Assembly: GCA_029934845.1 (NCBI GenBank)
Contig: JAOZLN010000001.1
Location: 1-22,961 of the forward strand
Origin: Candidatus Sabulitectum sp.
Lineage (GTDB): Bacteria; Fermentibacterota; Fermentibacteria; Fermentibacterales; JCC-6
Direction: 5' to 3'
DNA: 22,961 nt
The position numbers and the translations under genes are program-made. This document shows, in pieces, positions 1 through 7,495 of this stretch (its first letter is position 1; the number at the start of each line of letters is the position of its first letter). Under the pieces are notes generated by a model that saw only the letters and a list, made by a program, of their open reading frames with translations, searched no databases and was not told where the DNA came from.

Positions 1-321
1 TTTCTTCTTATAATGTCTACCGATTCAGTTGCGAACAAGAACATGGCTCTTGAAATAGTAGAATCCCTTCAATTTCTTGACGTGGAGGATGGCGATATAT
101 CTTTGTATGCTGTTTCATTGAACGCCTCCGGCTATTCGGAAATAGCCGCACTTGCTGGCGGGTTCGGTGGTTTTCCTGCAGTGGTCAGCCTGGTGGGGCA
201 CTGTGGTTTTCTAGAGCTGGACCCGGAGTTTCTGGGCTCGGAAATAGAGGATGCATGGTATCACTGGGGAGACGGTTCTACCCAGGGGATCTGTAACTAC
301 TGCACAAGGTGTAATCCCTGA
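1..321 (+). CDS. Hypothetical protein, 3' part (open at the left edge)
   Basis: The frame is open from base 1 and ends with TGA at 319-321. An ATG lies at 13, but no Shine-Dalgarno sequence is visible in the 12 bases before it, so the gene may begin outside the window. From that ATG it would give 102 residues with no signal peptide. The C-terminal part is rich in Gly, Trp and Cys, with CNYCTRC at the very end (four residues from the stop), which could be a small metal or disulfide site. I recognise no family. It is convergent with the minus-strand remnant at 348-515. Codon choice looks coding-like, but reality as a gene is only moderately supported. Confidence 0.4.
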   Translation, partial: FLLIMSTDSVANKNMALEIVESLQFLDVEDGDISLYAVSLNASGYSEIAALAGGFGGFPAVVSLVGHCGFLELDPEFLGSEIEDAWYHWGDGSTQGICNYCTRCNP

Positions 322-347
322 CATGTAAAACAACTCTTGCAGATCAT

Positions 348-515
348 TTATCCGGCAACAAGAAGCTTGGCGCTTCCTTCAAAAACCTTACCGTCCACAT
401 GGGCCTTAACTCTTACGAAATAGCAGCCTTCCGCATAGTAGATGTTGCCATTGTCATCTAAACATTACTGATCGTCCACTCTCTGGCAGAAACAGTACTT
501 TGTCCGGGTAAAGAA
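348..515 (-). pseudogene. Remnant of a FlgD/T9SS-like C-terminal tail
   Basis: Read on the minus strand from 464 to 348, this gives LDDNGNIYYAEGCYFVRVKA followed by a short strand ending KLLVAG and a TAA stop at 348-350. This has the shape of the last strands of a FlgD-like Ig or type IX secretion sorting domain (DDNGN...G-x-YFVR). Upstream, the reading continues only in another frame (about 515 to 457, including FLPESGRSVMFR), and stops interrupt both frames at 454-456 and 465-467. No start codon or ribosome-binding site is present, and the terminator of the neighbouring gene lies just upstream. I infer a decayed 3' end of a secreted-protein gene; a chance similarity is possible because the fragment is short. 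Confidence 0.4.
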
Positions 516-520
516 TACTT

Positions 521-549
521 ATTAAAAAAGGGCGACCCTCGTCGCCCTT
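521..549 (-). terminator. Rho-independent terminator of the rpsF-nnr-isomerase run
   Basis: A perfect 9-bp stem (528-536 with 541-549, AAGGGCGAC/GTCGCCCTT) has a 4-base loop and is followed on the minus strand by a run of six T. It sits just past the stop of the isomerase-like gene and is the only clear terminator for the whole minus-strand cluster ending there. Confidence 0.85.
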
Positions 550-570
550 GAAAAAACAGGTTTTGCAGGT

Positions 571-1722
571 TTAAATTTTGTCCATGGGATCTTCCGGAAG
601 GTTGTTGTCCTTTCTCCAGGAAGCCACAACCGGTCTAACATCTGTTACAAATGCATCCCTCAGAATTCTGTTTGCTGTGGTTATGTCGGGTTTGGACTGT
701 GCCGCCTTGTATTCATCAAGATTAACCAGGGCAGCTCTTGCAAGAGCGTATTCTGTGTTTTCTATTGCAATCAGAATATTTTCTTCTGTGGAACCAACCC
801 TTGAATCAACTCTAAGTTCAATACTGGTATCTTCTAAAGAGCCAAGTCCCGCGTCTTCCGCCAAGCGAAGGTTCAGGAAAAGTCGGAAAAGAGCACCGGC
901 ATCAAGAGAACCTGCCGGCATTGCACCCATTCCCAGTTTGTTGTCAGAGAGAATGAGCCTTCCAAGCATTTTTTGATGAAGCAGGGAAACAACTACAGAT
1001 TCAAGGCTTTCTCCTGGAAGCATGGAAGCAGTATCCAGCATTACCTTACAGGATTGATCAGTTTCCCGGCACAGCCAGCTGGCTGTACCCCAGTCGGGAA
1101 CAGCAGTAGCACAATATGCGGGATTAAAAGGCTTGAAATTAAGCAGCATACTTTCACTCTTGCGAATCTTCATGCCTATCTGCCGGAGTCCTTTCAGAAT
1201 TCCGAACAGCATATCCACCATGTTTTTCTCCCCGGGGGAGTCAATACCGTCGGGAATCCAGAGACCGAGCTGTCTGCATTTAATTTCCCGCATTAGCTCC
1301 ATTGCCGTCAAGACCTGGTTGATCGATGCCACTCTGATCTCGGGGTAGGGTGATGTTAGTGTACCGTACATAAGTCTGTGGTTGAGAACGCCCCTTTTGC
1401 GGGGAATGTGAAGATCAGCCATGACCGTAACAGGGTTGAGCTTGTTCTTTTTAAGAGATTCAGAAACCTTTGCTGCGTCATCCTTTGTTCTGAAATCCGC
1501 AGGACAGTGAAGAATTATGTCACTGGCTTTTCCGGTCAACGAAGAGATTTTTCCTAAAAGGTCAAGTTTCTCGGAAACGGTAGCAGGATCATTTTCGGTT
1601 TTGTAAACAGCAAAAGTACTACTGGCTCTTGAAACTGACTTTGTGGACACAAGCAGCCTGAGTTTTGTAAGCTGCTCCTTGACTGTCTTCACTATATCAC
1701 CAACCCCTCCAAATAAACACAC
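571..1722 (-). CDS. Sugar isomerase-like TIM-barrel protein (L-rhamnose isomerase RhaI family), metal site degenerate
   Basis: The 383-residue frame aligns by eye with the RhaI-type L-rhamnose isomerases of Pseudomonas stutzeri (COG4952): LGLWIPDGIDSPGE (152-165), KPFNPAYCATAVPDWGT (197-213), the conserved D230, GSLDAGALFRLF (271-282), D306, and a C-terminal LRDAFVTDVRPVVASWR. Of the metal and catalytic residues I recall for that family (Glu219, Asp254, His257, His281, Asp289, Asp291, Asp327), only the two Asp equivalents D230 and D306 remain; the others read N195, S233, I257, M265 and A267. The fold is probably kept but classical isomerase activity is unlikely. The longest frame begins at GTG 1722, where AAGG lies too close. 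An in-frame GTG at 1692 follows GGAGGGG by about 11 bases and is a better start. It is the last gene of the run, 40 bp after nnr, before the terminator. Family call is good; biochemical role unknown. Confidence 0.75.
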   Translation of the reverse strand: MCLFGGVGDIVKTVKEQLTKLRLLVSTKSVSRASSTFAVYKTENDPATVSEKLDLLGKISSLTGKASDIILHCPADFRTKDDAAKVSESLKKNKLNPVTVMADLHIPRKRGVLNHRLMYGTLTSPYPEIRVASINQVLTAMELMREIKCRQLGLWIPDGIDSPGEKNMVDMLFGILKGLRQIGMKIRKSESMLLNFKPFNPAYCATAVPDWGTASWLCRETDQSCKVMLDTASMLPGESLESVVVSLLHQKMLGRLILSDNKLGMGAMPAGSLDAGALFRLFLNLRLAEDAGLGSLEDTSIELRVDSRVGSTEENILIAIENTEYALARAALVNLDEYKAAQSKPDITTANRILRDAFVTDVRPVVASWRKDNNLPEDPMDKI

Positions 1723-1762
1723 CTTACGATTTCTGTACCTGAACTCATAATCTTAACAAAAG

Positions 1763-3286
1763 TCAGTCCCGAGTCCAGTAGGGGTTTCCACCTAAAAGAG
1801 AATCGGATTCGGAGCCTTCGATCATGCGGAACGCTGTACCTATTTTTCCTGCAACATCAGAGGCGATAATTGACCTGGCCGATGTTTCTGCTGCAAGAAT
1901 ATCTGCTGCAAGCCCGTGAACATAAGCTGCCAGACTCAGTGCTTCAAAACCCCTGCTGCCTTGTGCTATTAATCCTGCAACAATTCCGGCAAGAGTGTCA
2001 CCGGAGCCCCCGGTTGCAAGCCCGTGGTTGCCTGTGGGACTGGTTGTTCTGTGGCCTTCCGGAGAGAAGATAAGAGATGGCTTGCCCTTTAGAAGAACAG
2101 AACAGTTAAGAGCCTTTGCAGTTTTGTCGGCAGCAGCATATCTTGCATTAAGGTCATCACCGCAACCCGTGAGGCGTTTCAGTTCTCCCGGGTGTGGAGT
2201 TATCACAGTTTCCTCCGGATATGACTTAAGCATTTCAGCCAGGGTTGAGTCTATTACATTCAGGGCATCTGCATCAAGAACTACAGGGATCTTCCATGTG
2301 CCAAGAACATGCCTCAGTATTCGTTCTGTGCTTGCTGTTTTTCCCATCCCCGGCCCAATTACAACAACAGAAAAATCTCTGTAGTCTGGAAGAGAAGTAA
2401 CATCTCCAGGAAGAAAATATGTAGAGAGAACCTCTGGAATTCTGCCTGCTATTGCCGGGGAAGCAGGCAGAGGAACACAGACCTCAACCAGGCCACACCC
2501 GGACCGCAGAGCGCCCATAGCGGCAAGTTGAGGAGCTCCTGGCATTTTTTCGGACCCGGCCAGTACAAGCACTTTGCCAAAAATGCCCTTGTGGCTGTCT
2601 ACCGGTCTCTCGGGCAGCAACCCTCTTGCAAAACTTTTTGTCATTACTCTGCGCAGATTATTTTTTGGAACATGAATACCGATGTCTTCAAGAAGCAGGG
2701 AACCGCAGTGTCCACAGCCCGGAGGAAGCAGAAGACCAAGTTTGGGTGCAGCAAAAGTAACAGTAACTTTGGCTTTTATCGCCGAGTGGTCGCATTGTCC
2801 GGTAAGGCCGTCGACTCCTGTAGGCATATCAACTGCCACAATCGGGATGTTAAGTCCGGAGCATTCCACAGCAAGATCAAGTGTGCCGCCTCTGAGGTTG
2901 CCGGTAAAGCCCACGCCCAGCAGGGCATCAACGGCAACGGAAGCGGTAACTTGAGGTTCATAGGATATTATGCCGCCGGCGAAAAGATAGCTTTGCATAT
3001 TGACCCGGCAATCGTCAGAGATGGTGCTGGAAGGGCCAAAAGACGGGCGGACAACAACCCTGTATCCGCCGTGAACAAGAAATCTGGCTGCCACGAATCC
3101 GTCTCCGCCATTATTTCCCGGGCCGGTGTATACTACAACAATACCATCTTCAGAAGAGACCATACGCATTACTGTATTTGCAACGGCTCTGCCGGCTCTT
3201 TCCATTAAAACAAGTCCTGGAGTTCCGGAATTAATAGCTTTTTTGTCCAGCTCAGAAATTTCAGATGGCGTCTGCCAGAAAGCCAT
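1763..3286 (-). CDS. nnr: Bifunctional NAD(P)H-hydrate epimerase / ADP-dependent NAD(P)H-hydrate dehydratase
   Basis: This repairs hydrated NADH and NADPH in the cytoplasm. The N-terminal YjeF_N domain (about 1-210) epimerises the R and S hydrates, and the C-terminal ribokinase-like domain (about 225-490) dehydrates the S form using ADP. Visible marks are GPGNNGGDG (55-63), DALLGVG (120-126) and DMPTGVDG (153-160) in the first domain. In the second are SHKG (231-234), GPGMG (311-315), DADALN (338-343), TPHPGE (363-368) and the loop GLATGGSGDTLAG (422-434), whose D430 is the expected catalytic base. The length of 507 residues is normal for the fused bacterial form. ATG 3286 is preceded by AAGGGGAG, and the upstream acpS stop overlaps that site, leaving a 1-bp gap that implies coupled translation. 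The acpS-nnr pairing is common in bacteria. Confidence 0.95.
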   Translation of the reverse strand: MAFWQTPSEISELDKKAINSGTPGLVLMERAGRAVANTVMRMVSSEDGIVVVYTGPGNNGGDGFVAARFLVHGGYRVVVRPSFGPSSTISDDCRVNMQSYLFAGGIISYEPQVTASVAVDALLGVGFTGNLRGGTLDLAVECSGLNIPIVAVDMPTGVDGLTGQCDHSAIKAKVTVTFAAPKLGLLLPPGCGHCGSLLLEDIGIHVPKNNLRRVMTKSFARGLLPERPVDSHKGIFGKVLVLAGSEKMPGAPQLAAMGALRSGCGLVEVCVPLPASPAIAGRIPEVLSTYFLPGDVTSLPDYRDFSVVVIGPGMGKTASTERILRHVLGTWKIPVVLDADALNVIDSTLAEMLKSYPEETVITPHPGELKRLTGCGDDLNARYAAADKTAKALNCSVLLKGKPSLIFSPEGHRTTSPTGNHGLATGGSGDTLAGIVAGLIAQGSRGFEALSLAAYVHGLAADILAAETSARSIIASDVAGKIGTAFRMIEGSESDSLLGGNPYWTRD

Positions 3287-3287
3287 G

Positions 3288-3641
3288 TCACTCCCCTTCG
3301 GTTAAAAGTGCAAAGGTTAAGCATGTGTTCCGGTCCCGTGTTGCCGAGATGAGAACTTCACAGTTCCCTGCAAGTTCAAGAGCTTTGCCGGAAAGAATTG
3401 CCTTTACACCGTTTTCGGTTATGTATACTTCTATATCGTGCCAGGAAAGAGCAGAATCAAACCCGGTTCCAAGAGCCTTGGCTACTGATTCCTTAGCAGA
3501 GAACATTACAGCAAGATCAAGTTCACCAGGGTTATACTTTAGTTCATCCGGAGTGAAGAGTCTATTACGGAGTCTACCGGAATTTCTGGATACAGATCGA
3601 ATAAATCTTGAGTTCTCAACAACATCAGTACCCGTTCTCAT
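3288..3641 (-). CDS. acpS: Holo-[acyl-carrier-protein] synthase (4'-phosphopantetheinyl transferase)
   Basis: This transfers the 4'-phosphopantetheine arm of CoA to the serine of apo-ACP, activating fatty acid synthesis. The frame has the AcpS signature in order: an N-terminal RTGTDVVENSRF, where the Asp is a Mg ligand and the usual form is GxDIVE, then RLFTPDELKY, then FSAKESVAKALGTGF with the catalytic Glu and Lys, and a small C-terminal beta region. About 117 residues is typical. The frame opens at a GTG at 3653, but GGAG (inside that longer version) lies 6 bases before the ATG at 3641, so I take 3641 as the start. It sits 90 bp after tsaD and abuts nnr by 1 bp. No unusual residues are seen. 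Confidence 0.92.
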   Translation of the reverse strand: MRTGTDVVENSRFIRSVSRNSGRLRNRLFTPDELKYNPGELDLAVMFSAKESVAKALGTGFDSALSWHDIEVYITENGVKAILSGKALELAGNCEVLISATRDRNTCLTFALLTEGE

Positions 3642-3730
3642 CAATTTCTCCACTCGCTGCAGTTACAGAAAGAAGATAGTTGAATTGGAGGGTTGTGTCA
3701 TGCTTTTGTTTAACTGACGAAAAGAGTGGA

Positions 3731-4738
3731 TCAACAGGATAAAGGAGAGAGTTTTTCTGCGTGCCACCTTGGAAAGGTGTTACAGGAAGCGGGTGAATGA
3801 GCTTCCGGGTCAGCCTCCAGTACAGACAGTGCTGCTCTGCCAACCATTACGGCATTATCCATGGTATGCTCGATTGGAGGCAGAAAAAGAGAAATTCCTC
3901 TCTTGTCACACTGGTGTTTAAAAGAAGACCGAAGAAGAGAATTTGCAGATACGCCCCCGGCAACAAGAACAGATCTTGCCTTGTATTTTCCTGCCTGATA
4001 CATGGTCTTGGAAACAAGCAGGTGGCAGACGGTTTTTCTGAAGCTGGCAGAAAGGTTTTCAGCGGAAACATTTCCCTTTTCCCAGGCAAGTCTTACTGCT
4101 GTTTTCAGGCCGCTGAAACTGAACTCAGGCAGTTTTTTACTACCCATGGGAGAAGGAAGAGAGACCGCTTCCGGGTCTCCTGTTTCTGCAAGCTGATCAA
4201 TTATTCTGCCTCCTGGATATCCCAGGCCCATGAGCTTTGCAGTTTTGTCAAACGCCTCGCCGGCTGCGTCGTCTCTGGTGGTTCCCAGAAGAATACATTC
4301 ATTCCATGACGGCATGTGAAAGATCATGGTGTGCCCGCCGCTGACAAGAAGAGCAACTGCTGGAAATTCCACAGGAGAGCTGTGGTGTATGTGGAGGTGG
4401 GCAGATAGATGGTTAATTCCCAGAAATGGTTTTTCCAGGGCAAATGCTGCCGCTTTTGTCCAGGAAAGACCTACCAGCAGAGAGCCTGTAAGCCCCGGGC
4501 CGGCAGTAGCAGCAAAAACATCTATGTCTTTCAGGGAAATGCGGGATTTTTCCAGCACTTCCCTGACAAGACCGGGCAGTATAGTCATATGAAGTCGTGA
4601 GGCTATCTCCGGGACAACCCCACCGTAACTTCCATGAACTATCTGGGTAGAAACCAGCTCGGCAACAGCGTTGCCATTCCCATCGAGAACGGCAACAGCA
4701 GAATCATCGCATGAGGTTTCCACCGCAAGAAGATACAT
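3731..4738 (-). CDS. tsaD: tRNA N6-adenosine threonylcarbamoyltransferase
   Basis: TsaD, with TsaB and TsaE, moves threonylcarbamoyl from TC-AMP onto A37 of ANN-decoding tRNAs. The 335-residue frame is full length and begins with the ASKHA ATPase-like VETSCDDSAVAV. The iron ligands are visible as H110 and H114 in NHLSAH and D294 in HTMDNA. Other family marks are SGGHT (133-137), GEAFDK (160-165), YPGG (174-177), FSFSGLKTA (206-214) and GGVSAN (261-266). The start ATG at 4738 lies 12 bp after the rplI stop, with AGGA about 10 bases upstream. Neither TsaB nor TsaE is in the window. The gene lies between the ribosomal S6/S18/L9 cluster and acpS-nnr. Confidence 0.96.
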   Translation of the reverse strand: MYLLAVETSCDDSAVAVLDGNGNAVAELVSTQIVHGSYGGVVPEIASRLHMTILPGLVREVLEKSRISLKDIDVFAATAGPGLTGSLLVGLSWTKAAAFALEKPFLGINHLSAHLHIHHSSPVEFPAVALLVSGGHTMIFHMPSWNECILLGTTRDDAAGEAFDKTAKLMGLGYPGGRIIDQLAETGDPEAVSLPSPMGSKKLPEFSFSGLKTAVRLAWEKGNVSAENLSASFRKTVCHLLVSKTMYQAGKYKARSVLVAGGVSANSLLRSSFKHQCDKRGISLFLPPIEHTMDNAVMVGRAALSVLEADPEAHSPASCNTFPRWHAEKLSPLSC

Positions 4739-4750
4739 TAGGTCATGTTC

Positions 4751-5197
4751 CTAGGCTTCAGCCTCTACCTTTACGGTAATGGTTTCAACAATATCTCCAT
4801 GAATCTTGATCTGAGTTTTGTGTTCGCCAAGCATTTTTATGTGGCTTGCCATAACAATCTGCTTTTTGTCGATCTCAAACTTTTTCTCAAGAAGAGCAGC
4901 GGCTATCTCACGCTCACCTATTCCACCGTAGAGCTGTCCGTTCTCGTCGGCAGTTACAGTGAAGGTCAGTGTGAGTTGTCGAAGCTTTTCAGCCAGAGCC
5001 TCTGCTGCTTTGTTCTGCTCTTTTGCCTTTGCAGCAGCAGCAGCCTTAAGAGAAACAGCCATTTTCGTGGAGCCTTTTGTGGCGAGAACTGCAAGTTTAT
5101 GAGGCAGCAGGTAGTTCCTCGCGTATCCGGGAGCAACATTGACCACTTCTCCGGGAGTACCGAGAGTGTCAACTGTTTTGATCAGAAGAACCTTCAT
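4751..5197 (-). CDS. rplI: 50S ribosomal protein bL9
   Basis: bL9 binds 23S rRNA near the base of the L1 stalk through its N-terminal domain and extends a long helix to a second globular domain. The frame shows the N-terminal signature PGEVVNVAPGYARNYLLP (15-32), an Ala/Lys/Glu-rich connecting helix (about 45-75), and the C-terminal domain containing GQLYGGIGEREIAAAL. The length of 148 residues is exactly typical. ATG 5197 has AAAGGATG just upstream and lies inside the 3' end of the preceding membrane-protein gene, which it overlaps by 29 bp, pointing to translational coupling. Confidence 0.97.
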   Translation of the reverse strand: MKVLLIKTVDTLGTPGEVVNVAPGYARNYLLPHKLAVLATKGSTKMAVSLKAAAAAKAKEQNKAAEALAEKLRQLTLTFTVTADENGQLYGGIGEREIAAALLEKKFEIDKKQIVMASHIKMLGEHKTQIKIHGDIVETITVKVEAEA

Positions 5198-6062
5198 TTT
5201 TCATCCTTTCGATCCTTATGTCTATTTTCTTTCTGTAATCGAACCAGGTATCCAGAATCCCCAGCAGTATTAATCCGCCAAGAATTACAGGTGGAGCAAA
5301 TATCGCACTCACTATCAGCATGAATAACATTCCCGGTGAACCTTTGACCCACTTAACAACAACCTGCAGCCCCTCTATTCCGTAAGGAAGCGAGCTGAAA
5401 ACCAGAATATTTCTGGAAATTCTAAGGACTGAATCGGAAATTGTCGTGGTTCTGTCCAGCAGTAATGTAATCAGGCAGATAATGGGAATCCATGCAACAC
5501 CCCAGTGCATACGGAATTTAGCTGTTCCATGAATGGTCACACTATTTTTTTTATCGCTGAGCGCTCTGAAAAACAGTAATGAGACAATGGAACCAAGTAC
5601 GATGTGAGCAGCACCGATACCCGGTGAGTAGTATGTAATCAGTTCGAACACAGCATCAATGGTCTCAGTTTCCAGGCCTGCAGAAAGGTAAACCTCTCTA
5701 AGTGGCGCAAGCTCTTCCGCTCCAATGTTCATGAATCCCGGGAATCCCATGGAAAGCAGCCCACCGGTAAGCAGCGCAAGCCCGGAAGAAAGGTACAGGG
5801 TTTTAAGCAGAGAGAACCCGGATCTTGCAGAGATCGCCGCGACCGCCGCGCATACCGTTGTTATCGCCGCCCCCTGAAAACCTGCAAGATACCACGACAA
5901 AAAGATAATGACAGCAGCAATTGGAAGGCCTCTGCTCAGTTTGCCATTCAGCAGCGCAGCCGACACGCCCGCCGCCAGGAATGGAAACCCCGTGATCAGG
6001 GACAACCCACCCAGCAGAATCTGTCTGGATCTTTTTTTCTTTGTATCTATCTGTGTTCTCAA
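5169..6062 (-). CDS. DUF2232/YybS-like polytopic membrane protein
   Basis: The 297-residue protein has about seven or eight hydrophobic segments (for example near 14-37, 45-62, 63-80, 86-108, 148-168, 188-203, 210-228 and 243-272). It ends in the soluble tail DTWFDYRKKIDIRIERMK, and LDxWxDxRK is the mark of DUF2232 (YybS) proteins. The family is found in many bacteria between rpsR and rplI, which is exactly its place here, but its molecular function is not established. The frame starts with TTG 6062, 6 bp after the rpsR stop, with a weak AGGTAGAG ahead, so the start is uncertain by a few codons. Its end overlaps the rplI start by 29 bp. Confidence 0.8.
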   Translation of the reverse strand: MRTQIDTKKKRSRQILLGGLSLITGFPFLAAGVSAALLNGKLSRGLPIAAVIIFLSWYLAGFQGAAITTVCAAVAAISARSGFSLLKTLYLSSGLALLTGGLLSMGFPGFMNIGAEELAPLREVYLSAGLETETIDAVFELITYYSPGIGAAHIVLGSIVSLLFFRALSDKKNSVTIHGTAKFRMHWGVAWIPIICLITLLLDRTTTISDSVLRISRNILVFSSLPYGIEGLQVVVKWVKGSPGMLFMLIVSAIFAPPVILGGLILLGILDTWFDYRKKIDIRIERMKNEGSSDQNS

Positions 6063-6068
6063 CGTTCT

Positions 6069-6320
6069 CTACCTGTAGTGCTCTCTCAGGTATGGGGCCA
6101 GAGCCAGGAATCTTGCTATTTTAAGCTCTTTGGCTACCATTCTCTGGTGTCTGGCGCAGTTACCACTGACACGCTTGGCTACTATCTTGCCTCTATCGCT
6201 GATGTAACGCTGAACCATTTTTTCGTTCTTGTAGGTGATCTCCATGTCAGGATTCATGCAGAAACGGCATTTCTTCTTCCTGGTGATCTTCATTCCTTTA
6301 CGTTTGCCACGGATAGGCAT
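6069..6320 (-). CDS. rpsR: 30S ribosomal protein bS18 (zinc-ligand form)
   Basis: bS18 pairs with bS6 on the platform of the small subunit. The 83-residue sequence carries the usual core KIVAKRVSGNCARHQRMV and the C-terminal LALAPYLREHY. It keeps a four-ligand set C18-x2-C21 and C55-x2-H58 (CRFC and CARH), the zinc-binding C+ version that many bacteria have lost. ATG 6320 directly follows the TAA of the upstream ssb-like gene, with AGGAAGG as ribosome-binding site inside that gene's end. Confidence 0.97.
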   Translation of the reverse strand: MPIRGKRKGMKITRKKKCRFCMNPDMEITYKNEKMVQRYISDRGKIVAKRVSGNCARHQRMVAKELKIARFLALAPYLREHYR

Positions 6321-6677
6321 TTATGCCTTCCTTTCTTTTTTTTCCATGAGTTCAATCCGGCGGGCTCTGAGAAGCGTTTTATAGTGTTCTCCGCCGGCTC
6401 TGTCTTCTGTTTTTTTGTGTGCAAGTCTGCCTTCAACCAGAACTGCATCTCCCTTTTGAAGCTTGTCGTCCAGAGCTGTTGCCAGCTTTCCCCACACATC
6501 GACTTCAATGTCTGCTACTATGGTATCCAGGCTGCCTGGATAAGAGTCTACAGTGTTCTCTATAAGCATGTGCAGCACGGGAATGCCGGATCGTGTCATG
6601 CTGAGGCTTTTCCGGCGTTTAATAACACCGATGATAACAGCATAGTTTAATCCGGGCAGATCTCTTTGAGGGCTCAT
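6321..6677 (-). CDS. Second single-stranded DNA-binding (OB-fold) protein, SSB paralogue
   Basis: This 118-residue frame has the SSB OB-fold pattern: LNYAVIIGVI (first strand), RSGIPVLHMLIEN, VDVWGKLATAL, LQKGDAVLVEGRLAHKK and a final LLRARRIELM. It lacks the long Gly/Pro tail and the acidic DDIPF tip seen in its neighbour, ending instead in basic KKERKA. It therefore probably cannot recruit SSB partners through that tip. It sits between ssb and rpsR, the position occupied by priB (itself an ssb-derived gene) in the enterobacterial rpsF-priB-rpsR-rplI operon. ATG 6677 is preceded by CAGGAG at a 6-base spacing and lies 15 bp after ssb. Role could be primosomal or a dimer partner of SSB; this is inference. 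Confidence 0.8.
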   Translation of the reverse strand: MSPQRDLPGLNYAVIIGVIKRRKSLSMTRSGIPVLHMLIENTVDSYPGSLDTIVADIEVDVWGKLATALDDKLQKGDAVLVEGRLAHKKTEDRAGGEHYKTLLRARRIELMEKKERKA

Positions 6678-6692
6678 GAGATACTCCTGACC

Positions 6693-7136
6693 CTAAAAGG
6701 GAATGTCGTCGGAGTAGTCGGGTCCAGCTGGTTCTTCCTTGCGAGGGGGTTCCTCTGAACCGCCTCCCTGGGAAGGGCTTGAACCGTAATCTCCTGTTTT
6801 TTCCAGCATCTGAACACTTCGGGCAAGAATTTCTACACGACTGCGTTTTGATCCATCCTGTGCATTCCACTGAGAGAATTGAAGTTCACCCTCGATCATT
6901 ACAGGGCTTCCCTTGTGAAGTTTGCTGCCGACTCTTTCGGCCAGCTGCCTCCAGGTAACTACTTCAACAAAACACGGTTTTTCGTGCCACTCGCCATCGT
7001 TTCCACGGTACCGCTTATTACTGGCGACACCAAAGCTGGCAACATGGGTTCCATTTTCAAGAATTCTTGTTCTGGGGTCTCCAGTAAGATTACCTGAAAT
7101 CAGAACCTTGTTAATGGTGGGCATGCGGATGTTCAC
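6693..7136 (-). CDS. ssb: Single-stranded DNA-binding protein SSB
   Basis: SSB coats ssDNA and recruits replication and repair proteins. The OB-fold spans about residues 5-112 and shows NKVLISGNLTGDPRTR, ASFGVASNKRYRG, CFVEVVTWRQLAERV, KGSPVMIEGELQFSQW and ILARSVQMLE. A disordered Gly/Ser/Pro-rich linker follows, and the protein ends with the acidic partner-binding tip DYSDDIPF. The length of 147 residues is typical. The start is GTG 7136: GGGAG lies 8 bases upstream, whereas the in-frame ATG at 7124 would be about 20 bases away. It follows rpsF with a gap of only 2 bp. Confidence 0.96.
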   Translation of the reverse strand: MNIRMPTINKVLISGNLTGDPRTRILENGTHVASFGVASNKRYRGNDGEWHEKPCFVEVVTWRQLAERVGSKLHKGSPVMIEGELQFSQWNAQDGSKRSRVEILARSVQMLEKTGDYGSSPSQGGGSEEPPRKEEPAGPDYSDDIPF

Positions 7137-7138
7137 GG

Positions 7139-7483
7139 TTATTCTCCCTGGTCAAACGCTGGAGAATCGTCATAGGATGTTGATTTTCCCATGACGTCGC
7201 GATCGTCCTTAAGGGTCAGGTGACGCAGACAGTTGTCGTTGATCCTGAGCATCTTGTCGATGGCCAGTTTCACATCTGACTCGCCGTTCCAGTGCACGAA
7301 GTGGTAAACCCCTTCGCTTTCTTTGTTGATAAGGTACGCCAGCTGACGGCGACCCCAGTCGTCAAAACCTGTGAGTTCTCCTCCACCGTTTGTGACGATC
7401 TCCTGTACATTGCCCGTTTCTTTCTTAAGCTCCGCCTCAGAAAGACTGGCATTCCAGATCAGCACGGTCTCGTATTTACGCAA
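7139..7483 (-). CDS. rpsF: 30S ribosomal protein bS6
   Basis: bS6 forms a heterodimer with bS18 on the 30S platform. The 114-residue frame has the family pattern MRKYETVLIWNASLSE at the N-terminus, then DDWGRRQLAYLINKESEGVYHFV in the middle (the WGxRxLAY mark) and LRINDNCLRHLTL near the end. A short acidic tail follows. The start codon is TTG at 7483, fixed by GGAGG (7493-7497 on the minus strand) at a 9-base spacing; no ATG alternative fits the family N-terminus. It is the first gene of the rpsF-to-isomerase run and is preceded by a 209-base leader that includes a hairpin overlapping the ribosome-binding site. Confidence 0.96.
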   Translation of the reverse strand: MRKYETVLIWNASLSEAELKKETGNVQEIVTNGGGELTGFDDWGRRQLAYLINKESEGVYHFVHWNGESDVKLAIDKMLRINDNCLRHLTLKDDRDVMGKSTSYDDSPAFDQGE

Positions 7484-7495
7484 TTAACAAAGCCT

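Noticed and set aside
2309..3208. A 299-codon plus-strand open frame opposite nnr
   Set aside because: It lies wholly inside nnr, whose motifs are complete. The plus-strand translation is low complexity in Cys/Arg/Ser and has no recognisable domain.
3797..4309. A 170-codon plus-strand open frame opposite tsaD
   Set aside because: It is antisense to a full-length TsaD with all ligand residues and has no family resemblance.
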